Shown here: positions 1-10,703 of the stretch, one piece after another
How the letters are laid out: each line of letters begins with the position of its first letter
Position numbering within the stretch: the first letter of the stretch is position 1
Source: Ophiocordyceps camponoti-saundersi (nom. inval.)
Taxonomy: Eukaryota; Ascomycota; Sordariomycetes; Hypocreales; Ophiocordycipitaceae
Direction of reading: 5' to 3'
DNA: 64,000 bases
NCBI GenBank assembly: GCA_003339415.1
Contig: PDHQ01000067.1
Location: 95,437 to 159,436, forward strand
Translations under genes and position numbers: made by a program
Notes under the pieces: model-generated
What the model saw: the letters and a program-made list of their open reading frames with translations, nothing else
Told to the model about the DNA's origin: nothing
Databases searched by the model: none

Positions 1-180
1 TCTTCTTACTTATATATACCTCTTCTAACTTATTAGATATTAGTCTATATACGATTTCCTATCCCTTTTCTCTCTCTTTATCTTACCGAGTATTAACGCT
101 ATCGTTTTCTTATTATATACTCCTTTTCCTTATTTCTTTTTATTATATATTATAATCTATTATCGCGTATTTTCTTCTCT

Positions 181-251
181 TTATTATATATTTATTTCTC
201 TTATTATATATTTATTTCTCTTATTATATATTTATTTTTCTTATTATATAT
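181..251. repeat. 20-bp tandem repeat
   Basis: Three tandem 20-bp units (181-200, 201-220, 221-240) of ttattatatatttatttctc, the third with one base changed, plus a partial fourth. The matching stretch of copy 2 (about 13100-13220, reverse strand) still holds distinct units such as ttatcgtgcac, so much of the unit identity here was probably created by RIP converging different sequences on TA-rich text. Confidence 0.8.
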
Positions 252-319
252 TACTATTTTTATATATATTATACCTTTATATATTATTTATCTCTTATTT
301 TTTACGGTTATCTTTATAT

Positions 320-3080
320 AAGTATATAAGATTATAAATTACTTAATAGAAGAAGAAATTAACCTTAAGAAGAATTTTACCGTTTATAAATAGTATAAGA
401 GTATACGCTAAGAGTTTAAATAATATTAGGAAATATTCTATAAATAAATAAGGGAAAGCTAAAAATTTAAAATTTCTAAAAATTTAAAAATCTCTCCTAT
501 TATAGGTATTTTATATAGCTACGTTTTAGCTAAATAAGTAGCTAAAGGAGACTAAGTAGCTTAGTACCTTACTAAGGTTATATAAGATAAATTAGCACTA
601 TTAACGGTTATAGTAAATATTTAAAAATTCTAGGTTCTAAAATAGGATATTATAATAAATATATTACTAAAAAATTAGCTTATAGAGCTAAATAAGCTTT
701 AGAGGTTATATAAAATAGCGTATAGTTTCGCTAATACTAAGGTTAAGAGGGGTAAAAATAGTAAATTTCCTCTAATAATAAAGATTATTATAATAATAAA
801 AAATATAAAAAAATAAATCTTATTTATTACTAGCGAATTTTTCTCTAAAATAGCTTAGTATTTATATAATCGTATAATTATTAATATTAAATAACTAATT
901 TAAAATAAGCTTAAAAGCTAGGAAGATATAAATATATTAAGAGCTGCCTTATCTAAACTAATATTTAAAAAAAATAGCTATAGCTAATAATAAGTAATTA
1001 CTATACCTAGCTTTAAGGCGGGAGCTTAGAATACTAAGAAAGTATTTAAGTTTAAAGTTAATTAGAATATATAATATATAATCGAAAAGAGAGCTACTTA
1101 GCTTATGCTACTAATTTCTATCGTAAAACCGATAATTAAACCGATAAATAAATAAGAAAAAGATAAATTAGATAATTATATTTTAGTTTTTATAAATAAA
1201 ATTAGTAATAAGGATAAACGGTATTCGTTAATAAATAATATATTTACGAAGACGCTAATAGAAACGCTAATAAAATTAATACTAACTAAGCTAATAACCC
1301 TAAGTTTTAATAAGGCGATATCTATTCCGATAAGCTAACCGATTCCCTTTTAAATAACCCCGTTAAGTAGCTAATCGATACCCTTTTAAATAACCCTATT
1401 AGGCTTATTATAGAAATCCGTTAGATAGGGATAGATAAAGATAACCCCTACCTCTAATTTTACTACCTAAGTTCTAATAAAGAAAGTCGTTATAACCCCT
1501 ACTTTTAGTTTTATTACTTAAGTTTTAATAAAGAAAATTATTATATTTACTAAGGCTATTACCTTTAATTCTATTACCTAAGTTTTAATAACTATTACCT
1601 CTAAAGCTATTACCTTTACTATAATAGCTTTAAGAAAAATAGTTATTTTATATATATCTATTCTTATAAAAATAGCTATTTTATAAATCCTTATATTAAT
1701 AGCGACGATCCTACTTATACCTAAGTAGCTATAAGTCGCCTAGATTATCTATATAGTAACTATAAACTTAAATATTTATAAGAGAGAGATATAAACTATA
1801 TTAATAACTAAGTAATAAGCTAAAATAGAAATACTTATAAATATAATAAGCGCTAAGATAGAAACGCTTATAACTATTATAAATAAGTAGAAAGTTAGAT
1901 AACTAACTAAATAATAAACTATAATAAACGAATAGAGAGATTAATAAATAACTAAGATAAGAGAAATTATCTATTATAAACGTACGGAATTTTAGATAGC
2001 GATAAAAATAAAATAAGGTATTAAATAGATAGTATTTATAAAAGAGAATAAAAGAATAATCTTTATAGTTTATAATAAATTAATAAGGATACTTAATTAG
2101 ATATTACTTTAATTAAAGAAACTCCTAATAAATACGACTAACGCTACTTAGTTATAAGGGGCTATTAAGGAAGTATTATAAGATATTTTCTAGTTAATAT
2201 TAATCTAAGAGGTTATTAAAAAAGTAATATACGATATTTTTTAATTTATATTAATTCGAGATATTATCTAAACCCCTCTAAGTATAGTTATTAAGTTAAT
2301 ATTACGATAAGTAATAGAAGTATTCCGCCCCGCACCGCCCCGCGCTGCGCCGCTGCGCTGCACCGCCCCGCTCCTTCCGCCCCGTGCCTTGCGGACTTTC
2401 CTTTCTCCGCCCTCCCCTCCTTACCCCACTTTCTTATATCGTCCGAGACCACCCCCGGGCAGCAGGCTCGTCATACCACACCGCCGCTGACCACCGCTAT
2501 GCCCTTATATAAGCGTATAGCAAGCCTTTCCTTCATAGTTAGGGGGTTTTGCCCCACTTTAGGGGATTTTTCCTACTTAATATATTGCAGAAGCTCTAGA
2601 TGCCACAAAGGCCCCTAGTGTATAAATAATAATAATAATAGAAGTATTTTTTAAAAAGTTTAATAGATAAATAATATCGGACTTATTTATATAATATTCT
2701 AACTAGATACTTAAGTTAAAGAGGCCTATTACCGCTACCTAGTTAGGCGATAAAGTAGTTAAAAAGGTAAAGCTATTAAACTAAGGATAAGAAGAAAGGT
2801 CTCCTACTAAGTTAAGCGGGTTAACGGAAATTAAGGGCATACCGCCTTAATTTAAGCTATTCTAATCTAAGCTATTTAAGGAGGGTTATAATAAAGAGGT
2901 TTAGATAGAGAAGGTAATTATAGGCGATTATAATAAAGATACCCCCTTATTTTATTAGATAGGTATTAGAGGATAAAGTATTAGAGGATAAGGGATTAGA
3001 GGAAAAAGGGGAGAACTTAGAGGAATTATTATTATTATTAAACTTACTATTAGACTAATATAAAAGGGATCACGACTACT
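320..3080 (+). pseudogene. Degenerate downstream ORF of family A, copy 1
   Basis: A long frame interrupted only by TAA and TAG, matching the minus-strand frame at 10629-13060 in copy 2. The visible protein is rich in Lys, Glu, Ile and Arg and has stretches that look coiled-coil forming. It resembles no integrase, RT, protease or zinc-knuckle Gag that I know. It lies directly upstream of the 3' LTR, the position where some LTR elements carry an envelope-like or accessory ORF, but I see no signal peptide or convincing membrane anchor. It is split by the insertion at 2325-2635. Function unknown; the presence of the ORF in two separate copies argues that it belongs to the element. Confidence 0.6.
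2325..2635 (+). mobile_element. 311-bp un-RIPed insertion with 13-bp target duplication
   Basis: A GC-rich island with many CA and TG dinucleotides inside heavily RIPed sequence. It is flanked by the direct repeat taatagaagtatt (2312-2324 and 2636-2648), and copy 2 has a single version of this site near 11030, so it is a true insertion. It ends in an AAT-type simple tail (tataaataataataa), typical of target-primed non-LTR retrotransposition. Its last ~95 bases share a pattern with the 3' end of LINE E and of the SINE: a GGGGTTTT-N-CCCC hairpin-like block, a TTTTTCCT block, then a short AT-rich run. It could be a SINE or a strongly 5'-truncated LINE. I see no clear A or B box and no coding frame. 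It was probably spared because it is too short for RIP. Confidence 0.75.
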
Positions 3081-3149
3081 AATACCTTAACGTATAATAT
3101 TATATAATCTAATCTGATTTTATAATCTAAGACTAATTAAGGGATTTTA
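2953..3149 (+). repeat. Family A 3' LTR, copy 1
   Basis: 197 bp, from tattagataggta (TG of the usual TG start changed to TA) to gggatttta. It is the reverse complement of the LTRs at 10521-10703 and 20545-20727 and the same length as the un-RIPed solo LTR at 39023-39219, which shows the pre-RIP sequence. Confidence 0.85.
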
Positions 3150-6100
3150 CCCGGTACTTTTATTAGTTATATAATACTACTTTTAATAGCGTTCTAAAAA
3201 CATATATAACGATAATATAGCTTCGACTTCTTAAGATAACAAATCTTACGATAAATACTACGAATAAACTATAAGCGATAACTCCCTTATATTATATAAT
3301 AAGATAATAAAAAGAAGTATAGTATCCTATTATATTTAAACTTAGAGTATAAACCCTATATTCTAGGATATATAACTAGACTTTATATAAGTACCTAAAA
3401 AGATTAAATTAACTATATTTATCGTATAATAAATATATAATATTATATACTTTAACCTTTATAAGGAAAACCTTCTTTATATAATCTAATCGGAACTTAA
3501 GGGCTAGACTTATTATTAACTAAGTTACGTTTACTATATATTCCTTAAAAAACTACCTTAAATTATTATCGTATAATATATCCCTTTCCTTAGAAATAGA
3601 ATACTTATTTAATACTTTGCGAGACTCTTTATAACCCCTATTCCTACTTATAAAATAACCCCCGGCTTACCGCTATAACTTACGATAAGGTATATTACCC
3701 CTAACCCCTTAAGACTAATATTATAAGATCGTATAATATTAAATATAACTTTTATATAGCTTTATAAATTAAGAATAGTCTTAGCTACTATCTTAGTATA
3801 GCCCCCTTAGAATATTATATTATAACTATAATAGTCTTAGATTCGTATAACTTAAATATTATAAATAATAGATAATAATAAATTAGCACTATTACGCCTT
3901 ACCTTAGTAACGCTAATCTTAACTATTCTAAATATCTTTTAATTTTTAATAAGTATTATATAAGTCTATTCGCTATTACTAATATATTAAGTTAAGAACG
4001 GACTAATCTCTTTAGATAAGGTTACTACTTTCCTTAAGGGATAGCGAAAAGATTAAAACTATACTAGAAAGCTGTACGATATACTAATTAATAAGACCCG
4101 GATTTTTATTAGCTATTACTTAAGAATTAGTATTATAAAAGATTAGTACTACGCTATTTTTCTAGATATCTTATTAGATAAGGCTTAGGACTATTTCTTA
4201 TATTTTATTAATATAAATAAATAATAAGATAAAATCTATACTTTTTTAGATATATACTTTAATACTTATACGAATTATTCTTTATATTAGATAAACTAGA
4301 CTATATTTTTATTTAATATTATATAACGCGAATAACCTAATAGGACTATAATAAATACCCTTAATACCCTCCTTAATAAACTTCGACTAATCTAATAAGC
4401 TTTAAGTATAGATTATTAGGGGGAGAAGTAATTTTTTATAATAATTATATAAGCTTATAAAAGTATCCCGGAACTTAAATTAGCTATAATATTCTAAGAT
4501 ATTTTATACGAATCTTTTATTAACTAATTATATTCCTCCCTTATTATCGCTACTAATTAAAGTATAAATTAGTTTTTTACTAACTATTATTATATAAACT
4601 ATATAAAGCTTTATATAACTTTAGGACGTTTATTTTCTTAACTATCTTTCTATCCTTATAAATCTACTTCCGTATAATATAATAAACTTTTATAATAACG
4701 CCGCTTTATCCCTTATATAATACGTAGATATTTTATCTATAAAAAGGAAAGTTACTAGTTAATTAACTATAGCTTAGATAATATTAAATAAGCTAGGAAA
4801 TAGTACCTAATAAGCTACGAAAAAACTAACTAATAACCCCTTACGGACGAGGAGTTTAACGCTTTCCTCTTTTCGTATAAAGGCTCTAAGGAATAAAATT
4901 TCTAATTCCTTTAATTATACGATAAAAATTCTAAAAATAATAAAAATATTATAGAAAGGGAAACTATAATCTCCTTCTTTATTACTACCGCTTATATATA
5001 TTATCTTATAAGTAACGATATTTATAATACTAAGGCCCTTAATATTTTTATAGAATAGTTCCTTCTCTCTAATATATATTATACGATATATTAAGGTAAG
5101 CTTTAGAATATAAAAGCTACTAAAATTTTAACTATTAGAAAGCTATAAGTAGAAGCTTATATTTAAGAATACCCTTATATAATAATTAATTAAACCCTTA
5201 CCGATAACGCTATCCGTTTTAGCTCCTCGGAACTTATAAAACTAATTAGTATTATTATCGTATAAAACTTACTTAGTAAGGTCCTTTACTATATCTTCGA
5301 TACCTCTACCCTTTTCTTTTTCTACTTTAAGGATACTAACCGCCTCTATACTTTTTATAATAATATATAAGATATTATTATCTAATATAATAATATTATA
5401 GTCCCTATTATATAGAAATAAGGATATCCTTTTTTTAATATTTTATAATAAGAATTAGCGTTATACTATATAGAATATAAACTACGCTAGTTATACTATT
5501 ATTTCGGCTACTTATATATATAACGCCTTTATAACCTTTTTTAGAAGGCTAGCTTTTCCGATATCTTACTAGCGGCCCTTAACTCGATTTAACGTTTTTA
5601 TTACTAATATTAGTTATATAACGCTAAACTATATTAGTTTAAGTTCTCTATTAAAGATAATTATAATTTTAACTACTCCCTTATTATCGATATTTTTTAC
5701 CTTAGCGGTAAGCCGGTCTTATACGCTATTAATAAAGCTACCTTATTTTAAGCTATATATTTCGTACGAAATATATCGGCTATAAATATATAAAATACCT
5801 TTTATAGATATTAGATTTATACCTATTAAAGCTTACTTAATATTATTTCCTATAACGCTAATATAAACTTTACCTTAAAGAAGTTTCGTATAAACGCTAA
5901 ACTCCTCGGATTATCTTATAAAAAGGTACTTATAGAAGTATATTAAGTTATTAATAAAGTCGAATATACTTACGCCCCTTTTCGATAAGTATATAATATA
6001 TTTCGATAAGAAATTAACTTTAAGATTAATAATATTATAATCTTATAAATAGCTATAAAAGCTATAAATAATATTACTAGCCTTAATAGCCTTATTCCTA

Positions 6101-8170
6101 CCCTCCTTATTTTTAGCGCCTACCCTTATATTTTATATAACTTATTACTAGCTTTAAATATTACTACTTATACTTATATAATCTAATAAGTAATAAAATA
6201 AGTATAGAAATTTAAAACTTAAGCGGATATTTTATAAATATTATATATAAGAAATAGCTTTAATTTATATAATATCTTATCTTTTCTTTTTTAAAGTAAG
6301 GTCCTTATCTAGCGAGAAAAAGATAAGTAATAAGGCCCTTTTTATATTTTAAGCTTTAATAGCTAAGATATTATTCTTAACTTTCCCTCCGGACTAATAT
6401 ATTTTTATATAATATAGGTAAAACCTTATCTCCGTCCCCCTCTTTTTTAAACTATAATAAAGAAAGTCTATTTTAAAATCCTAATTATAATACTTAAAGA
6501 TAAGGTATCGTATAAAGCTTTCCCCTCCTTATTTATTATTATAAAGGAAAAGGATAACTATACCTTAGCTATATAACTCTAGTAATAAGGGATTATTATA
6601 ACTCTAAGGATATTTTTCGAGGCTTTTAACTATAATAAAATTAATACCTTATCTACTTAAGAAGTTTTTATATTTATATAATATAACCCTATATCGAACC
6701 CTAATATATATATTTTTAAAATATATCTCGTATAAGAGGTAAAAAATTTAAATAATAAATTTTACGAGAAATCCTAGCTTATTATTTAAAAATATAGTAA
6801 TAACGGTAAGGAAGAAATATTTATATAATTACTTATAATTTTATATATATTATAGCGCCTTTTTCTTATCTTTAAACCTACCTTAATATAATTATATAAT
6901 ATATAAGGAGAGCTATAAGATATTATATAAGTATATATATAATCTTTTAATTTATTAAGTTATATAATTTACGCTTACTTACCGAAAAAGCTATAAGATT
7001 AATATCCCCTATATACTTTTTTATATATCTAAAAACCCTTTTATAAACTTATAAAGTTAGGGCTCTATTAATTTAAAACTTATTATTAATATTACTATAT
7101 TAAACTTAGTATAACTTTATCGTTATATAACCTTTATCTTTTATATATTATAGCTAGATTTACTATATTTAGTATTATTAGATTATAGATAGATAATATA
7201 TTCTCCTTCGCCTCCCCTTATTTCTCCTAACTTAAGGAAACTAAGCTAGCGAAAGCTTAATTTTATATAAAATTAAAAACCTTTCTTATAAATAGCGCCT
7301 CTATTAACTTTTATAATAGCTATATAATATAAGATTCGTATAATATTATTCTTACGTAAAAAGGCTAGGCTTCTAGCCTCCGGCTTATTAACCCCGCTAG
7401 CGAGTTTGCTTTATAAGACTTTATTAGCTAGCGCGCCTGCGAGGCTTATATTACTTTAATCTATTAACTAAAAGCTTCGTATAACCTTATTATCGCCGCC
7501 TAAGTAATAAACCTATCCTTATAAGATATTACGGATCTAAATAAAAGAATCTAATAGTAAATTAATAACGCTTCCTAAAGACTACGCTTTATTCCCCTTA
7601 ACTTATCTTATACGAAATTATTTATCTTTATAGATAGGTTTTTCGCTAATAACTATAACCTAATTTCTTAACTTAGTACCTTTATTATTCTAGGTAAAGA
7701 AAACTAGTCCGAAAACTCGTTTATTATATAAGGTAATATCTTATATTAAACCTTTATAAAATATAAATAAGTTACGAGAAGCGTCCTTATAAGCGAACTT
7801 TATAATATAGTTAATAGCGTTAATCTTAATCTTATATTATATATAATAATTTAAAATATTATATAATCTCTTAGCTCCCCTCTAATACCTCTAATCTTTT
7901 ATACTAATTTATAATCGCTATATAACTATCTTATTTAGCTTAGCTTAATAATAGAAAAATAGCTTATAATAGATATTATAGCTATCTATAAATTATATAA
8001 ATATAAAGAAATTTCTAAGATCCGCTAAATAGATAGTAAAAATAATCTAGTAAACGCTTATATTAAGGCTAGCCTTAATATAGCGTTATTAACCTTTATA
8101 TTTACGAATTTATACTAACTATATATTAAAGCTTTAGTCTAACGATTAGCTTAAGTTATATAACTTATCC
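3150..8170 (+). pseudogene. Family Y Gag-Pol polyprotein, RIP-degraded
   Basis: Gag reads in one broken frame from about 4030. It ends in a cysteine-rich finger at 4729-4770 whose Cys and His codons are now Tyr (pattern C-x2-C-x4-C-x4-H, with the KKE-S/G-C-W block known from a widespread Pezizomycotina Copia-like polyprotein). The integrase core lies at about 5660-6190: a D in the block IDIFYLSGKPVLYAINKAT, then a long match to the same family ending near AIKAINN. RT follows from about 6700, with EVKNLNNKFYEKS and GKEEIF readable in one frame near 6740-6810. RNase H should follow to about 8170 but is hard to read. Dozens of in-frame TAA/TAG codons and loss of ATG make it non-functional. Borders are approximate. 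Confidence 0.8.
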
Positions 8171-9079
8171 GCTTTTTCCTTTTCTTTTATCTTATTTTTT
8201 TTTTACTCTTATCTAATAGCCTATACTCTTATTTCCCTATTTAACCTTTACGTTTTTTTATATTTTTTTTATATTTATATTTTATATATATTAAATCTTT
8301 ATTTATTTATTAAGTATTACCTAACCTTTACGCTATTTTAAAAATAAAGTTATAAGCCTCTTATATTATTTTTTACTAATATTATTATTATCTAACCCCC
8401 TAACTATTTTCCCCCGCCCCTAAACTTCCTTACTTATTATCTAAGATAGTAATATACTCCTTTATATTTAGAGGTACTCTTTTTAAAACTACTATTACCC
8501 TCCCCCCTTACTAGCTATCGGCTAATATTATAAGTATTATAACTAAGGCGCGAGGCGCCGGCGCTAAAGTATATAACGCTATAGCTTATTATACGAAAAA
8601 GCACTATATTATATAAAAGCGCTAAATATAAGTAATATAAGCCCTATCTCTATTTATCTAATATATATTAAATAAGTATAGATTATATATATATATATTA
8701 TATAGCTCCGCTATAATTACCCCCTAATTAGCTATAAATATTACTAGGAAATATAATAGTTATTATATAATAATAGTAACTATATATTATAGATCTTAGG
8801 AGTTATCTAAATATATAAATATATCGTATAATAGTATTACTATAAGGCGAACCTTAGCTTCCTATTTTTATATTAGCCTTATAATTATATAACTACCCTT
8901 ATTTAAAAACTTATATTTAAAGCTATTAATTATATTAAATAATAGTTTTTATTATTATTATAAGGGATATAAACTTAGAAAAAGCTAAGCTAATACGCTA
9001 TTATACTATTAGGATAAGGAGGTATATTATATAATTATTAATAATACGTATAGATAGGTATAGTATATTATATAATTAT

Positions 9080-9250
9080 TTAAGTTTTACTTAACCTCTT
9101 AATCTTAAAGTTATCGTCGTTATCGTTATCTAGCTTAAAGAAGAAAAGAAAAGGAAAGGAGGAAAAAGAAAGAGAGAGAAAGAAAGGGGGCAGCGAGGTT
9201 TTTATACCCCTCTAAAAGCGGTAAAGCGCGGCAGAATCCGTTTTTTTCCC
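9080..9250. other. Purine tract and GC patch in family Y 3' non-coding region
   Basis: A long A/G run (about 9135-9190) followed by a GC-richer block with tataccc and an inverted aaagcggtaaagcgcggcag stretch. The reverse-complement copy is at 24840-24970, where the tract reads as CT repeats. It lies between the coding part and the 3' LTR of family Y, with no frame. Confidence 0.6.
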
Positions 9251-9638
9251 TCTTTTTATAATAATTTTTAGTATTTTTAATATAAGGTTACTAGAAATAA
9301 TACCTTTTTAATATAAGGTTACTAGAGGTAATATTACTATTTGTTTTCCTTAATATTATAACTATAAGGAACTTTTATAATAAAACCTTTATTTAATATA
9401 AGCTAGATTAGTTTATCTAGCGATCTAATATTTATTTTTTAGCTAGCAGTTCTTTTTACTTTAATATATATAAGGCGTTATTTACCTTTATAGAATTTTT
9501 CGGCTATATATTTACTTAATATCGTATAACTATTTTTCTCGAAAACCCTTAAGGGGCTAAAGAGTTTTTTCTTTATATAATATATCTTTATTTTTCTATT
9601 AAGTATATTATTTCTTTTTATAAAAAGAAAAAGTTAAG

Positions 9639-9939
9639 TATTAGTATTATTATCTTATACCTTTTTATATTTACTATATAATATATATATAAAAGATACC
9701 TTAGATATAATAAAAGCTTATAATAACTTATATATTAATACCTAAGTTATAACTTATATAACTTAGGGGCTAAGAGATATCTTATAATAGATAAGGAGGT
9801 ATAGGGGGTAGAATATTAACTAGCTATATAGCTATCCTTCCTCGTACGAAATAGGAAGAATATTTATCTTAATTATATACGATTTAGGTTACCTTTGCTT
9901 TCTTCACCTTACACGTACGTGTATAAAGACCACTTAACA
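9639..9939 (+). repeat. Family Y 3' LTR, copy 1
   Basis: 301 bp from tattagtattattatc to cacttaaca. It matches the reverse complement of 31155-31455 (also 301 bp) and retains a short un-RIPed patch near the end (cttcaccttacacgtacgtg). The blocks taacttatataacttagg and cttcctcgtacga are conserved between the two. Confidence 0.85.
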
Positions 9940-10352
9940 CTTATAAAAGTTAGAAATATTATTAAGTATAGAAAATAAAATAAAAAATAGGGCGGGGAAA
10001 AAAATAAAAAAGTTAAGTAAGCTAAATAAGGCTAAGCGGAGTAAGGAGCGGAGTTAAAAGCGAGGTATAAGGTAAATAAATAATAATAATTATATAGCGA
10101 AAATACTAAAAACTAACCCCCGCGCTTAAACTTTATATTTAAATATCTTAATATATTTAAATACTATAAAATAATAAGAAAAGGTTAAATTAGTAAAAGC
10201 GTTATAAGCGGATAAATTATAAAGTAAGAGGGCTTATAATAGCCTTATAACTAAAAGCTTTATTAGAATCCTTATAATTTTAAATTAAACTTATAAAAAA
10301 TATTAATAAAAGCGTCCTTTTATAAGTAATTAGTTTATAATATAAAATAAAA
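9940..10352. other. Intergenic AT-rich remnant, nothing recognised
   Basis: 413 bp between the family Y LTR and the family X element. Before the X insertion it was continuous with 22344 onward. No coding frame, repeat copy or motif is recognised here. Confidence 0.6.
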
Positions 10353-10520
10353 TATAAGGGATTAGTTTATAACTAATCGTAGCTAGATAAGGGGGATTAT
10401 AGCGGACATATTTAGGTCTTCCCGATAGCGCTTAGTTATCGCGCGGGGTATATAGCTAGCTTAGGAAAGGGGCTTCTCTCCCTTCTCCTTCCTCTCTTCG
10501 ATAGCTTTAATTATAACTTT

Positions 10521-10703
10521 TAAAATCCCTCGATCGGTCTCAAATCACAGGATCAGATTAGATCGTATAGTATTATACGTTAAGATATTAGTGGTCGTGA
10601 TCCCTTTTATATTAGTCTAATAGTAAGTCTAACGATAATAATAATTCCTCTAAGTCCCCTTTTCTTATCTCCTTATACCTTATCCTCTAACGCCTATCTA
10701 ATA
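10521..10703 (-). repeat. Family A 3' LTR, copy 2
   Basis: 183 bp, plus-strand ends taaaatccctcg and cctatctaata. It keeps an un-RIPed patch (caaatcacaggatcag) and is partly mutated elsewhere. It pairs with 20545-20727. Confidence 0.9.

Larger units (their letters stand above)
1..3149 (+). mobile_element. Ty3/Gypsy element, family A copy 1 (3' part only)
   Basis: This is the 3' end of an LTR retrotransposon whose 5' part lies outside the window. Read on the plus strand it matches, base for base apart from C-to-T and G-to-A changes, the reverse complement of 10521-13300, the 3' part of the complete family A element. It contains the downstream ORF (not gag or pol) followed by a 197-bp LTR. Its right border is set by the LTR end at 3149. 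From 3150 onward the sequence matches the interior of family Y copy 2, so this element was inserted into a Y element. RIP is heavy: CA and TG are nearly missing. A short un-RIPed insertion interrupts it at 2325-2635. Confidence 0.85.
3150..9939 (+). mobile_element. Ty1/Copia element, family Y copy 1 (5' truncated)
   Basis: Interior plus 3' LTR of a retrotransposon, homologous along its length to the reverse complement of 24460-31154. The 5' LTR and first few hundred bases are missing because the family A element at 1-3149 sits there. Domain order on the plus strand is Gag zinc finger, integrase, RT, RNase H, so it is Copia-type and not Gypsy-type. The interior ends with a purine-rich stretch (aaaaagaaaaag at about 9621-9632) just before the 3' LTR, a plausible polypurine tract. 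Confidence 0.85.

Noticed and set aside
181..251. Telomeric or centromeric satellite
   Set aside because: Only three to four 20-bp units, not TTAGGG-like, and located inside the 3' part of a known LTR element.
3150..9638. Family Y as a Ty3/Gypsy element
   Set aside because: My first reading of the Gag suggested Gypsy, but the integrase block (5660-6190) precedes the RT block (from 6700), the Copia order, and both match the same fungal Copia-like polyprotein type.
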